A stretch of 6,237 bases of DNA, taken from Methanosarcinales archaeon (GTDB taxonomy: Archaea > Halobacteriota > Methanosarcinia > Methanosarcinales > Methanosarcinaceae). The stretch lies in the NCBI GenBank assembly GCA_012329085.1, contig JAAXQB010000212.1, positions 1-6,237 of the forward strand. Direction: 5' to 3'. Positions 1 through 5,386 of the stretch are shown here, piece after piece. The notes beneath the pieces were generated by a model that saw only the letters and a program-made list of their open reading frames with translations, did no database searches and was not told the origin of the DNA. The position numbers and the translations under genes were made by a program. Numbering within the stretch: position 1 is the first letter of the stretch; every line of letters begins with the position of its first letter.

Positions 1-87
1 CATAATATCTCCTTTATTTCTTGAAATATTTGTAAAATCAAAAGAATTTACATCTATGTTTTCTTTTTGCTTTTTTTTATTGACCAT
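1..87 (-). CDS. N-terminal fragment of an unrecognised protein, running off the left edge
   Basis: Reading leftward from the ATG at 87-85, 29 codons stay open to the window edge, beginning MVNKKKQKENID and continuing with VNSFDFTNISRNKGDIM. The start is lysine-rich and hydrophilic, with no membrane segment. I do not recognise the family. The true start is uncertain. A second in-frame ATG occupies bases 3-1 and has a good Shine-Dalgarno sequence (AAAGGAGAT, bases 15-7) five bases before it, so the protein may begin exactly at the edge with 4-87 as leader. In favour of the upstream start, an AT-rich TTTAGCATA-like box lies about 26 bases before base 87, as expected for a leaderless message. Nothing beyond the edge can be judged. 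Confidence 0.45.
   Translation of the reverse strand, partial: MVNKKKQKENIDVNSFDFTNISRNKGDIM
7..15 (-). promoter_or_regulatory. Shine-Dalgarno site before the ATG at bases 3-1
   Basis: The minus strand reads AAAGGAGAT, with GGAG ending five bases before the ATG at 3-1. It closely matches the AAGGAGAT before the SPFH gene in this window, which supports genuine use. If so, translation of the left-edge gene begins at base 3 rather than 87. Confidence 0.5.
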
Positions 88-118
88 ATATTCACTTCAT
101 GCATAATTTATGCTAAAT

Positions 119-221
119 CGATAACGAGAAATTAAAATTTTCTCTGAACATCATTAACGAGCGTATCGTTCCGAACGAGCTTTCAAAGAAAATGAGTATT
201 TAGTATATAACTTTATAAGCT
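119..221. repeat. Composite inverted-repeat cluster, left copy of the dispersed family
   Basis: Read on the minus strand, this block holds the three modules seen elsewhere: a TTATAAAGTTATATACT-type AT box (221-201), an AGCTCGTTCGGAACGA palindromic motif (181-166), and an AGAGAAAATTTTAATTTCTC hairpin (145-126). The motif CGATA at 119-123 pairs with TATCG at 164-168, so the block could fold as a larger stem. Module order differs from the copies at 3590-3711 and 4992-5055, which suggests reshuffling rather than simple duplication. Confidence 0.6.
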
Positions 222-393
222 AGATTCAATTGAAAATTTCTCGGAAAAAGAAATATGTAAACACTCATTTTTTAGAATGAACCTTATTTGTATTATGTAC
301 TTAATACCCATTCTTTACAAGAATGAGTTAGAAAAAATCTTTGATTTTTTGTATTATGGATTAAGTATATCCTCAAATAACTAATTTATATTT

Positions 394-401
394 AAAAAAA
401 A
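394..401 (-). terminator. T8 run, candidate terminator of the CBS gene
   Basis: The plus strand has eight As, giving an uninterrupted T8 on the minus strand about 60 bases after the stop of the CBS gene. Archaeal RNA polymerase can terminate at T-runs without a hairpin. There is no experimental support here. Confidence 0.4.
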
Positions 402-461
402 CAATCTGTGCATATTTAACTTAATATGAATTAATTATAATTGCATATACAAATGAAATCA

Positions 462-1034
462 TTAATCAAAATCGCCCCTTTCATCTCTACAACTTTCACA
501 AAGTATATTTCCCCCTATGATTGAAAGATCATTGGAAAATACACTACATTGCTCACATATTCCGCTTTCAATTTCAGAATTTTTTGGAAAGTATTCTTCA
601 GAATTGATGGCAATAAGATTTTTTAAAATAAAATTAAGGTCGGGCGATAATGCAAGAATATCTTTATCAGTAACAATTCCTATTATTGAATTGTTTTCCA
701 TAACTACAAGCCGTCTAATATTGGATTTAATCATTTTTTGAGCTGCAATTATTACATTTTCAGATGATTTTATTGAAATAATAGGTGCAGACATTATATT
801 CTCTGCGCATACTGTACTTGGTTTAATATCTTTTGCCAATATTTTTTGTACCAAATCCTTTTCGGTAATAATTCCAACAACAACATCATTCTTTTTAATA
901 ACAATGTTATTGATGTTGTGTTTACTCATTTTTTGTGCAATACATTGCGCATTTGATTTAAAATCGATACTAACTATTTTCTCTGACATCACGTCTCTGA
1001 CTGGCAGTTCAATTTTATTTAGATCTATACTCAT
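462..1034 (-). CDS. Tandem CBS-domain protein with C-terminal zinc ribbon
   Basis: Soluble 190-residue protein. The first CBS motif spans about residues 10-65 (PVRDVMS at the start, GIITEKDLV at the end). The second spans about 78-130 (ENIMSAPIIS to GIVTDKDILAL). Two CBS motifs normally pair into a Bateman module that binds adenine nucleotides or similar ligands and serves as an energy or ligand sensor. A linker leads to a CxxC-x15-CxxC arrangement (C160, C163, C179, C182), a likely zinc ribbon. No catalytic domain is present, so it probably acts through protein or nucleic-acid contacts. The ligand and target cannot be told from sequence. The start is the first Met, shortly before the first CBS motif. 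No Shine-Dalgarno site precedes it and no clear TATA box lies at the leaderless distance. It stands alone, 348 bases from the SPFH gene upstream. Confidence 0.93.
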   Translation of the reverse strand: MSIDLNKIELPVRDVMSEKIVSIDFKSNAQCIAQKMSKHNINNIVIKKNDVVVGIITEKDLVQKILAKDIKPSTVCAENIMSAPIISIKSSENVIIAAQKMIKSNIRRLVVMENNSIIGIVTDKDILALSPDLNFILKNLIAINSEEYFPKNSEIESGICEQCSVFSNDLSIIGGNILCESCRDERGDFD

Positions 1035-1218
1035 AAGAATTACGATTAAATTATCTTTAATTGTACATTTTTTATTTGAAATTAAACAAGAATGTATCTC
1101 ACTCTTTTTATAGTATATTATATTGCCGCCATTCTATAAATAAGTAGCTAAAATGTATTTAAATATAGTTAGAAACAGATGGTAGTGTACCTAATTTGTT
1201 TTTATAAATTATATACTA

Positions 1219-1239
1219 AAAGAAATTAAAAATTTCTTT
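1219..1239. repeat. Perfect hairpin, AAAGAAATT arms with AAA loop
   Basis: Arms AAAGAAATT (1219-1227) and AATTTCTTT (1231-1239) enclose a three-base AAA loop. It immediately follows a TTTATAAATTATATACT box at 1201-1217. The same pairing of box and hairpin recurs elsewhere in the window, for example at 4992-5034. Confidence 0.75.
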
Positions 1240-1260
1240 AATGCATATCAAAATAAATGG

Positions 1261-1328
1261 GTGCTAAATATATAATGTTCGTCCATTCTTGTCACGAAAA
1301 TAAATTTTATAAATTATATATAATGCAC
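1261..1328. repeat. Imperfect long inverted repeat with nested TTCGT/ACGAA stem
   Basis: The outer arms GTGCTAAATATATAA (1261-1275) and TTATATATAATGCAC (1314-1328) pair at 12 of 15 positions. Between them TTCGT and ACGAA can form an inner stem. The right half contains a minus-strand copy of the ATAATTTATAAAATT box. The layout resembles a small non-autonomous mobile element, but no flanking target duplication was seen. Confidence 0.45.
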
Positions 1329-1382
1329 ATCTTACTAATATTTTATGTTTACATTCCCATCATTTCATAAGTTTTAAACAGT

Positions 1383-2309
1383 TTATTTATTCTTTTTCAT
1401 ATTTTCATTACTTTTAAACAACTCTGAAGCCGCTCCGATACTGCCCATGAAACCTGCAGCTTCATATGGTATAAATACTTTATTTGCATCTCCTTCTGCA
1501 ATCTTTTGTAATGTTTCCATGTATTTTAAAGCAATTAGATCATTTGTTGGATTTCCTTCGTGTATAGCATTAAATACTGTTTTAATTGCTTCAGACTCTC
1601 CTTCTGCCAGTGCTAACAATTCGTATTTTTTTGAATCTGCGATGGTTTTTTGCGCCTCTGCTTTTCCTTCTGCATTTAAAATATCTGACCTTTTAATGCC
1701 CTCCGATTCTAAAATTGCAGCTTGCTTCTTTCCTTCTGCACTCAATATTGCAGCCCTTCGCTCTCTTTCAGCTTTCATTTGTTGGTGCATGGCATGAGTT
1801 ATATCTTCAGGCGGGTCGAATTTTTTTATCTCTACTCGATTTACCTTTCCGCCCCATTTATCTGTTGCAGCATCTAATATATCTCTCAATTGTGCATTCA
1901 TTTTATCTCGTGAAGTCAATGCATCATCCAATTCCATTTCTCCTATTAAATTTCTAAGATTTGTTTGCGCAAGTTTAGATGATGCCATAGTAAAGTCTGT
2001 CACAGAATATACTGATTTTGCAGGATCAGTAATTTGATAATAGATTAATGCATCCACTGCAACTACTACATTATCTTTTGTAATAACTTCCTGTGGGGGC
2101 ACATCTAAAACTCGTTCCCTCATATCTATTTTTTGTACAATCTCAAAAATAGGTATTGTAAATGTAAGTCCACTTCCTATTGTTTTTTGATATTTTCCAA
2201 GTCTTTCAACCAATCCTTTTTCGTATGGTGGTAGTATTGCAACAGACATCTTTGCTATTAGTAGTATAACTACAAGTATTATTATAAATAATATTATTAT
2301 TGCATCCAT
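1383..2309 (-). CDS. Stomatin/paraslipin-like SPFH (band 7) membrane protein
   Basis: A 308-residue protein of usual length for prokaryotic stomatin-like proteins (slipins). Residues 3-25 are one hydrophobic N-terminal anchor. The SPFH/band 7 domain follows at about 27-185, with family segments PPYEKGLVERLGKY, a DMRERVLDVPPQEVITKDNV region and the AVDALIYYQITDPAKSVY strand. Residues 172-235 are rich in Ala, Glu, Lys and Arg, with repeated AEGK/ESEGIK units typical of the coiled coil that drives oligomer rings. The tail (about 258-298, LIALKYMETLQKIAEG then NKVFIPYEAAGF) matches the conserved C-terminal region of paraslipins. Such proteins form membrane-attached scaffolds and often partner with NfeD. 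Here the NfeD gene lies 19 bases upstream on the same strand, so the two form an operon. The start is fixed by an AAGGAGAT site nine bases upstream. No frameshift or missing segment is seen. Confidence 0.95.
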   Translation of the reverse strand: MDAIIILFIIILVVILLIAKMSVAILPPYEKGLVERLGKYQKTIGSGLTFTIPIFEIVQKIDMRERVLDVPPQEVITKDNVVVAVDALIYYQITDPAKSVYSVTDFTMASSKLAQTNLRNLIGEMELDDALTSRDKMNAQLRDILDAATDKWGGKVNRVEIKKFDPPEDITHAMHQQMKAERERRAAILSAEGKKQAAILESEGIKRSDILNAEGKAEAQKTIADSKKYELLALAEGESEAIKTVFNAIHEGNPTNDLIALKYMETLQKIAEGDANKVFIPYEAAGFMGSIGAASELFKSNENMKKNK

Positions 2310-2316
2310 ATAAATT

Positions 2317-2324
2317 ATCTCCTT
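2317..2324 (-). promoter_or_regulatory. Shine-Dalgarno site of the SPFH gene
   Basis: The minus strand reads AAGGAGAT in the 19-base gap between the NfeD stop and the SPFH ATG. GGAG ends nine bases before the start. A strong site on the second gene and none on the first fits the archaeal habit of leaderless first genes and ribosome-site-led internal genes. Confidence 0.8.
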
Positions 2325-2328
2325 GTTA

Positions 2329-2769
2329 TTATTTTGTATCTTTTTGTTTAGATTTTACTATAAGGTGTGCACCTTCATATCCGATTACTTTAACTAATAC
2401 ATCTTTTTCAATAAATTCATCACTTCTTGCACTCCACATTTCATTTTTCACTTTTATTAGTCCTTTACCATTTATAGAATCTATTGCTTTTACGACAATC
2501 CCCATTTCATTTACATATGAATCTATATTAAATTCTATTTGTGGATTGTCTGCACTCTTTGTGAAAATAAATTTAGTGGATATGAATAATAAAAAGGCCG
2601 TAAAAAGAAATATTAAAAATTGTAAATATATATTTTGTATGTAAATAGATGCAATACCAGCTATGGAAGAACCTATTGCAAAATATGATATAAAAAATAA
2701 ATCTGAGATAAGAAATAATGCAATGAAAAACACTGCAAGTATTAGCCATATTGTCCAATTATCAATCAT
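2329..2769 (-). CDS. nfeD: Short NfeD-type membrane protein (OB-fold), SPFH partner
   Basis: A 146-residue protein of the short NfeD class, lacking the ClpP-like serine protease domain of long NfeD proteins. Three hydrophobic segments at about residues 6-22, 24-44 and 47-68 form the membrane part. Residues 85-140 fit the C-terminal OB-fold beta barrel, with the family signature GKGLIKVKNEMWSARS (glycine turns, then a Trp-x-Ala element), followed by VLVKVIGYEGAHLIVK. NfeD proteins bind SPFH proteins and are usually encoded beside them, as here. This is the first gene of the pair. The ATG lies 31 bases from a TTTATATA box, and there is no Shine-Dalgarno site, so the message probably has a very short leader. 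An overlapping 61-codon frame inside it is a shadow. Confidence 0.92.
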   Translation of the reverse strand: MIDNWTIWLILAVFFIALFLISDLFFISYFAIGSSIAGIASIYIQNIYLQFLIFLFTAFLLFISTKFIFTKSADNPQIEFNIDSYVNEMGIVVKAIDSINGKGLIKVKNEMWSARSDEFIEKDVLVKVIGYEGAHLIVKSKQKDTK

Positions 2770-2799
2770 ATTTGATACACAATATATATTACTTCAATG

Positions 2800-2807
2800 T
2801 ATATAAA
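2800..2807 (-). promoter_or_regulatory. TATA box of the nfeD-SPFH operon
   Basis: The minus strand reads AGATTTATATACATTG, with TTTATATA the archaeal consensus. The expected start about 25 bases downstream falls near 2775-2780, giving a leader of only some 5-10 bases before the nfeD ATG at 2769. Confidence 0.65.
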
Positions 2808-2980
2808 TCTTCCTATTTATATTTTATTATTTGAATGACTTTATGATAAATAAGTAATATCAATTTAATATTTTTATATATTGCAATAAATTAATAATAT
2901 TTGTAATATATGTACCACACCATCACAAGTGAATTGATTGGCGATTTTAAATTATATTTTTTTCATATTTTTTATTGTAT

Positions 2981-3030
2981 ATAATTTATAAAATTATGTA
3001 CTCAGAGAAAATTTTCAATTTTTCGGAATT
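2981..3030 (+). repeat. Copy of the dispersed AT box plus hairpin-arm repeat
   Basis: ATAATTTATAAAATTATGTA is followed within a few bases by CAGAGAAAATTTTCAATTTT, in the same order and nearly the same spacing as the copy at 4992-5034. The GAATGAGCG-type motif that follows that copy is not clear here, so this copy looks incomplete or worn. Confidence 0.55.
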
Positions 3031-3142
3031 GTACATTATCTGAAAACATGAATGTCTCAATTTATTTCCAAAAAATATCATGATTTGCATAAAAATTTAC
3101 GAATTAATTGAACTATATTATTTAATATATTCCTAACATTAA

Positions 3143-3160
3143 TAACTTTTATATGCAATC
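3143..3160 (+). promoter_or_regulatory. TAACTTTTATAT element upstream of small-protein gene 1
   Basis: TAACTTTTATATGCAATC matches 3988-4005 (upstream of gene 2) at 16 of 18 positions. Both have the shape of an archaeal BRE/TATA box. They lie about 215 and 265 bases before the respective first ATGs, so they could start long leaders or separate short RNAs. Confidence 0.4.
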
Positions 3161-3318
3161 TTATACTATATTTTAGTGGGAAATGATATTTTAGAAAATT
3201 GAATTTATGCATGTCAAGGAGAAAATAAAATTTTCTATATTTTGTCATATATATAAAGAAATTAAAAATTTTTTTAAATGTATAATTTCGCAAGTTATAT
3301 GCAATAAAAAATAATAAA

Positions 3319-3359
3319 AATATCACTACTAAAATAAATTAAAATCAGATAATATAAAT
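3319..3359 (+). promoter_or_regulatory. Conserved proximal promoter block of small-protein gene 1
   Basis: These 41 bases match 4211-4251, the block before gene 2, at 36 positions without a gap. An identical AAAATAAATTAAAAT core lies about 15-29 bases before the ATG at 3360. The position and AT content suit a TATA box for a leaderless or near-leaderless transcript. The alignment anchors on the first ATG (3360), not on the ATG of the main reading frame at 3383. Confidence 0.65.
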
Positions 3360-3401
3360 ATGAATAATAGAATTATATAAATATGAATAATAGAATTATA
3401 T
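3352..3401 (+). repeat. Exact 23-bp tandem duplication over the start of gene 1
   Basis: Bases 3352-3374 are repeated exactly at 3375-3397, and the 23-base period continues to 3401. The unit includes ATGAATAATAGAATTATAT, so the start codon and first codons occur twice. Gene 2 has one copy only. Because 23 is not a multiple of three, the copies are in different frames. Confidence 0.95.
3360..3380 (+). CDS. Six-codon mini-ORF (MNNRII) made by the duplication
   Basis: The ATG at 3360 aligns with the start of gene 2 but reads only MNNRII before TAA at 3378-3380. The main ATG follows two bases later, at 3383. If transcription is leaderless at 3360, ribosomes would meet this frame first and would need to reinitiate or slip to make the main protein. 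It could equally be a neutral scar. Translation is not shown by sequence alone. Confidence 0.4.
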   Translation: MNNRII

Positions 3402-3574
3402 CAATATCATCAATACTTTTGATGGCAACAATTGGATTAATTAGTGCCGCATCTACATACAGACCATGTGAATTTATGTATGGATTAGATCCATTAGAAA
3501 TAATAATGTTTACAATCATCGGCATAATAATTGGATTTTTTGGTGGAATGTATTATACAAAAAATAAAAAATAA
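3383..3574 (+). CDS. Small two-segment membrane protein of unknown function, paralog 1
   Basis: A 63-residue protein I do not recognise. It has a short polar start (MNNR), a hydrophobic stretch at about 5-23 ending in SAAS that could be a signal peptide or an anchor, and a short polar loop (24-37, TYRPCEFMYGLDPL). A second hydrophobic segment follows at about 38-58 (IIMFTIIGIIIGFFGGMYY), then a basic tail TKNKK. Positive charges at both ends predict cytoplasmic termini if both segments span the membrane. The paralog 678 bases downstream shares the start pattern, the GFFGG-x-YYTKNKK ending and both flanks. The pair shows that this is a real gene despite its size. The ATG at 3383 is the only one in this frame giving the conserved N-terminus, but it is the second copy of a duplicated start. 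A T9 run follows directly. Confidence 0.8.
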   Translation: MNNRIISISSILLMATIGLISAASTYRPCEFMYGLDPLEIIMFTIIGIIIGFFGGMYYTKNKK

Positions 3575-3578
3575 TCAG

Positions 3579-3587
3579 TTTTTTTTT
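3579..3587 (+). terminator. T9 terminator of paralog 1
   Basis: Nine Ts begin four bases after the stop codon. The paralog has the matching TAATCA then T6 in the same place, so the termination site was retained with the gene. Confidence 0.75.
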
Positions 3588-3589
3588 GA

Positions 3590-3711
3590 CAAAATAACGC
3601 TTATTCCCTTAGAGAATGAGCAAACGCTCATTCGTTCATATTGAGCTATTAAAATTTTCTCTAAGTCATTCTGAAAAAGCAATTATTCAGCATATAATTT
3701 TATAAATTAAA
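3590..3711 (-). repeat. Full copy of the dispersed repeat with perfect 8-bp hairpin
   Basis: On the minus strand the order is an AATTTATAAAATTATATGCTG box (from 3708), TTAGAGAAAATTTTAATAGCTC, then GAACGAATGAGCGTTTGC. At 3614-3633 GAATGAGC and GCTCATTC form a perfect 8-bp stem around AAAC. The module order matches 4992-5055, and the GAACGAATGAGCGTTTG motif matches copies in the array at 6024-6135. Confidence 0.7.
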
Positions 3712-3987
3712 TATTATTAAAATTATAAAAATAATTAAATGCCAAATGATTCAAGTAATATTACATAAAATATATTTGATAAAATATAAAAATTTGTGCA
3801 AAAAAGTTATTATGTTATATACAGTCATTCCTGCTCTAATTTTATTATAAAACTATCTAATCAATGTGATTTTTGCTCAATATCGCCTCTAATGTTTACG
3901 AAATTTTATAAAATCGACTATTCGAATGTATGCGATTAGGTTCAAAAATGAAATTGCTGAGTTATATAAGTATATTTTCAATAATGG

Positions 3988-4005
3988 TAACTTTTATATA
4001 TAATC
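3988..4005 (+). promoter_or_regulatory. TAACTTTTATAT element upstream of small-protein gene 2
   Basis: TAACTTTTATATATAATC, partner of the element at 3143-3160. The expected transcription start would be near 4020, some 230 bases before the ATG of paralog 2. A looser relative, GAACTTTTATAAATATTAG, is at 4818-4836 with no gene after it. Confidence 0.4.
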
Positions 4006-4210
4006 AATCTCATAATTATAATTTAAGATTATGTTTTGTAATATTCAATTGACATAAATCATAGATAAAAACTTAAATTTTTTATAATCTATTCTTTTTA
4101 AAATTTATTTTTTAAAAAAATAGTATAGCATATATCTATTAATTTACCACGCATTTTAAATCAAATATTTATTAAAAGTTTTAATCACTGCAAAACATAT
4201 CTAAAAAAAC

Positions 4211-4251
4211 AATATCAATATTAAAATAAATTAAAATAGGATAATACAAAT
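4211..4251 (+). promoter_or_regulatory. Conserved proximal promoter block of small-protein gene 2
   Basis: It matches the 41 bases before paralog 1 at 36 positions, ending directly at the ATG. The identical AAAATAAATTAAAAT core lies 15-29 bases before the start. No Shine-Dalgarno sequence is present, consistent with leaderless translation. Confidence 0.65.
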
Positions 4252-4446
4252 ATGACTAATAGAACTATATCAAAATCATTAATATTATTAATAGTAGCAA
4301 TCGGATCAATTGGGATTGTAGCTGCGTGTGATCCAGCGGTAGCACATCAATATGGGATGGGGCACACAAAAGTAGCAATAATTTCACTTATATGCATAAT
4401 ACTTGGATTTTTCGGTGGAGTGTATTATACAAAAAATAAAAAATAA
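4252..4446 (+). CDS. Small two-segment membrane protein of unknown function, paralog 2
   Basis: A 64-residue paralog of the protein at 3383. The hydrophobic N-terminal stretch at about 6-25 ends in VAAC (Cys26), which fits a lipobox, so this copy could be a lipoprotein. Paralog 1 has SAAS at the matching place. The loop at 26-40 (CDPAVAHQYGMGHTK) carries two histidines and differs from that of paralog 1. The second segment at about 41-59 ends in GFFGGVYYTKNKK, nearly identical to paralog 1. Conserved ends with a divergent exposed loop suggest that the loop is under different selection. The start is the only suitable ATG and matches the conserved promoter distance. A T6 run follows the stop. 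The function is unknown. Confidence 0.8.
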   Translation: MTNRTISKSLILLIVAIGSIGIVAACDPAVAHQYGMGHTKVAIISLICIILGFFGGVYYTKNKK

Positions 4447-4452
4447 TCAATC

Positions 4453-4458
4453 TTTTTT
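4453..4458 (+). terminator. T6 terminator of paralog 2
   Basis: Six Ts begin seven bases after the TAA, in the position matching the T9 run after paralog 1. It is shorter, so probably weaker. Confidence 0.55.
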
Positions 4459-4720
4459 GAAAAATTAGATATTATCGTTTCTCAAAATAAAGGCATGTGT
4501 TTTTAACTATCGAATATTTATTATGGATTTGAATTTTTACGGAATTTTAATATTTAAATCCTTAAGAATTCCACCATCTTTTAATCACACCGACTTATTT
4601 TTTTTTGAAAAATTCAATAAAATTCCATGTAATTATATCTGCTTAGTCTAATGTTTTCATATATGCGATTTTGTATTCTGTCCGCATTTTCAATAATATT
4701 TTTTCTTCTTTCCTTTAAAA

Positions 4721-4740
4721 ATTATTATTATTATTATTAT
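4721..4740. repeat. (ATT)n microsatellite
   Basis: Six and two-thirds uninterrupted ATT units. This is a simple low-complexity repeat with no linked gene. Confidence 0.95.
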
Positions 4741-4991
4741 CATAAATAATTTTCAAAACTCAATTTTTTTTAAAACATTATTCATTCGCCATTCAATCCT
4801 ATTTTTAAATTCTTTGGGAACTTTTATAAATATTAGATTCACAAATATATTTTTATTATATTACTATTTAAATCATTCAGTAACATAAAATGAGATTTTT
4901 TTTCTGGTGCGTTACAAATTTTGAGTAAATTATGCACAATCCATTTGAACTTTTTTTTAAAAAATGCGTGGTATATATACTTTTTAATAAT

Positions 4992-5055
4992 ATACAATTT
5001 GTAAAAATTATATGCTGAGAGAAATTTTCAATAGCTCATTTAGAATGAATGGGCG
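4992..5055 (+). repeat. Copy of the dispersed three-module repeat
   Basis: In order: ACAATTTGTAAAAATTATAT at 4994-5013, GCTGAGAGAAATTTTCAATAG at about 5014-5034, then CTCATTTAGAATGAATGGGCG at 5036-5056. The order matches the minus-strand copy at 3590-3711, including the shared TATATGCTGA and AATAGCTC words. The third module is a degenerate form of the GAACGAATGAGCG motif. Confidence 0.6.
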
Positions 5056-5117
5056 TTTTCTTGTATTTAAATTCACAGAACCAAATCACGACTCTATGAC
5101 TTAAAGAGATATACAAT

Positions 5118-5126
5118 AAAAAAAAA
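5118..5126 (-). terminator. T9 run after tRNA-Ile
   Basis: Nine As on the plus strand give T9 on the minus strand, about 20 bases beyond the 3' end of tRNA-Ile. It is a good position for an archaeal tRNA terminator. Confidence 0.65.
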
Positions 5127-5146
5127 GTTTTATAAGTTTTATAATA

Positions 5147-5220
5147 TGGGCCCACTGCGATTCGAACGCAGGACCTCACGGTTATCAGCCGTGCGCTCCA
5201 CCAGGCTAAGCTATGGGCCC
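5147..5220 (-). tRNA. trnI: tRNA-Ile (anticodon GAU)
   Basis: A complete 74-base cloverleaf. The acceptor is GGGCCCA paired with TGGGCCC, and the discriminator is A. The D arm is GCTT/GAGC, the anticodon stem CACGG/CCGTG with loop CTGATAA, giving GAT. The T arm is CTGCG/CGCAG with loop TTCGAAT. It reads isoleucine AUC and AUU codons. The 3' CCA is not encoded (the next bases are TAT), so it must be added enzymatically. No intron is present. It is transcribed away from tRNA-Ala across a 166-base spacer. Only a weak AT-rich box (about 5248-5257) lies at promoter distance. Confidence 0.97.
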
Positions 5221-5351
5221 ATGTTTATTCATGTGATACCACACGGATTAAAAATTAAGGGCTTATCTGTATTTCAATATTTCGGTTTTGATTGAAAATT
5301 TTATCCAATTTTAGACATATTTTTAATTAGATTGTGATAAAAATAGATAAA

Positions 5352-5360
5352 TTTATATAA
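5352..5360 (+). promoter_or_regulatory. TATA box of tRNA-Ala
   Basis: TTTATATAA is centred about 31 bases before the first base of the tRNA, predicting a start a few bases upstream of the mature 5' end. Confidence 0.65.
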
Positions 5361-5386
5361 CATTAATGAAAAGATATATAGAGAAT

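Larger units (their letters stand above)
88..461. other. Intergenic gap rich in small inverted repeats
   Basis: No credible coding region lies here on either strand. It holds a cluster of short hairpins: GAGAAA/TTTCTC arms at 126-144, the near-palindrome TCGTTCcGAACGA at 166-178, a TATA-like box on the minus strand at 201-221, and CATTCTT tac AAGAATG near 309-325. An AGAAAAAATCTTTGATTTT stretch near 329-347 matches a linker in the array at 6038-6056. The sequence TTCCGAACGAGCT at 169-181 is the exact reverse complement of 5988-6000. The eight-A run at 394-401 could terminate the CBS gene. Confidence 0.7.
1035..1382. other. Gap between the CBS and SPFH genes, with repeats
   Basis: No coding region is supported. 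The stretch carries two TTTATAAATT-type boxes in opposite orientations (plus at 1201-1217, minus at 1301-1320), a perfect 9-bp hairpin at 1219-1239, and an imperfect inverted repeat at 1261-1328. A minus-strand TTTAAATA box near 1157-1164 is one possible promoter for the CBS gene, but it would imply a leader of about 100 bases. No A-run of six or more follows the SPFH stop, so readthrough toward the CBS gene is possible. Confidence 0.6.
2770..3351. other. Long AT-rich gap with candidate promoters, no convincing gene
   Basis: It holds the nfeD promoter, a plus-strand TTTTTATATATTGC box at 2871-2884, and a GC-richer patch at 2913-2945 with the hairpin TCACaaGTGA (2923-2932). This is followed by T7 at 2957-2963, so a short RNA is conceivable. 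An ATAATTTATAAAATTATGTA box at 2981-3000 leads into AGAGAAAATTTTCAATTTTTC at 3005-3025. A TAACTTTTATATGCAATC element lies at 3143-3160. The 82-codon minus-strand frame at 3078-3326 is judged spurious. Confidence 0.6.
3588..4210. other. Gap between the small-protein paralogs
   Basis: The first 125 bases hold a minus-strand copy of the dispersed repeat. The rest is AT-rich. A mixed-composition patch at 3866-3960 includes short frames such as MFTKFYKIDYSNVCD that are too short to support. A TAACTTTTATATATAATC box at 3988-4005 matches one before paralog 1. TACCACGCATTTT at 4145-4157 is the exact reverse complement of 4961-4973. No gene is supported. Confidence 0.6.
4459..5117. other. Very AT-rich gap before the tRNA genes
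   Basis: No frame of credible composition was found. Contents are a (ATT)n microsatellite at 4721-4740, a TATA-like AACTTTTATAAATA element at 4819-4832, AAAATGCGTGGTA at 4961-4973 (inverted partner of 4145-4157), and a dispersed-repeat copy at 4992-5055. Confidence 0.6.

Noticed and set aside
517..1113. Plus-strand frames antisense to and past the CBS gene
   Set aside because: Shadows of the CBS gene, with no domain-like features.
1447..1957. Plus-strand frames of 116 and 80 codons
   Set aside because: They lie antisense inside the SPFH gene, whose domain content is unambiguous. They are shadows of its regular codon pattern.
2300..2758. Frames overlapping nfeD on both strands
   Set aside because: The NfeD frame has membrane segments, an OB-fold signature, a promoter and an SPFH neighbour. 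The overlapping frames have none of these.
3078..3326. 82-codon minus-strand frame in the gap before paralog 1
   Set aside because: Almost entirely Phe, Ile, Asn, Lys and Tyr, as AT-rich noise gives. It overlaps hairpins and the TAACTTTTATAT element and has no domain-like pattern.
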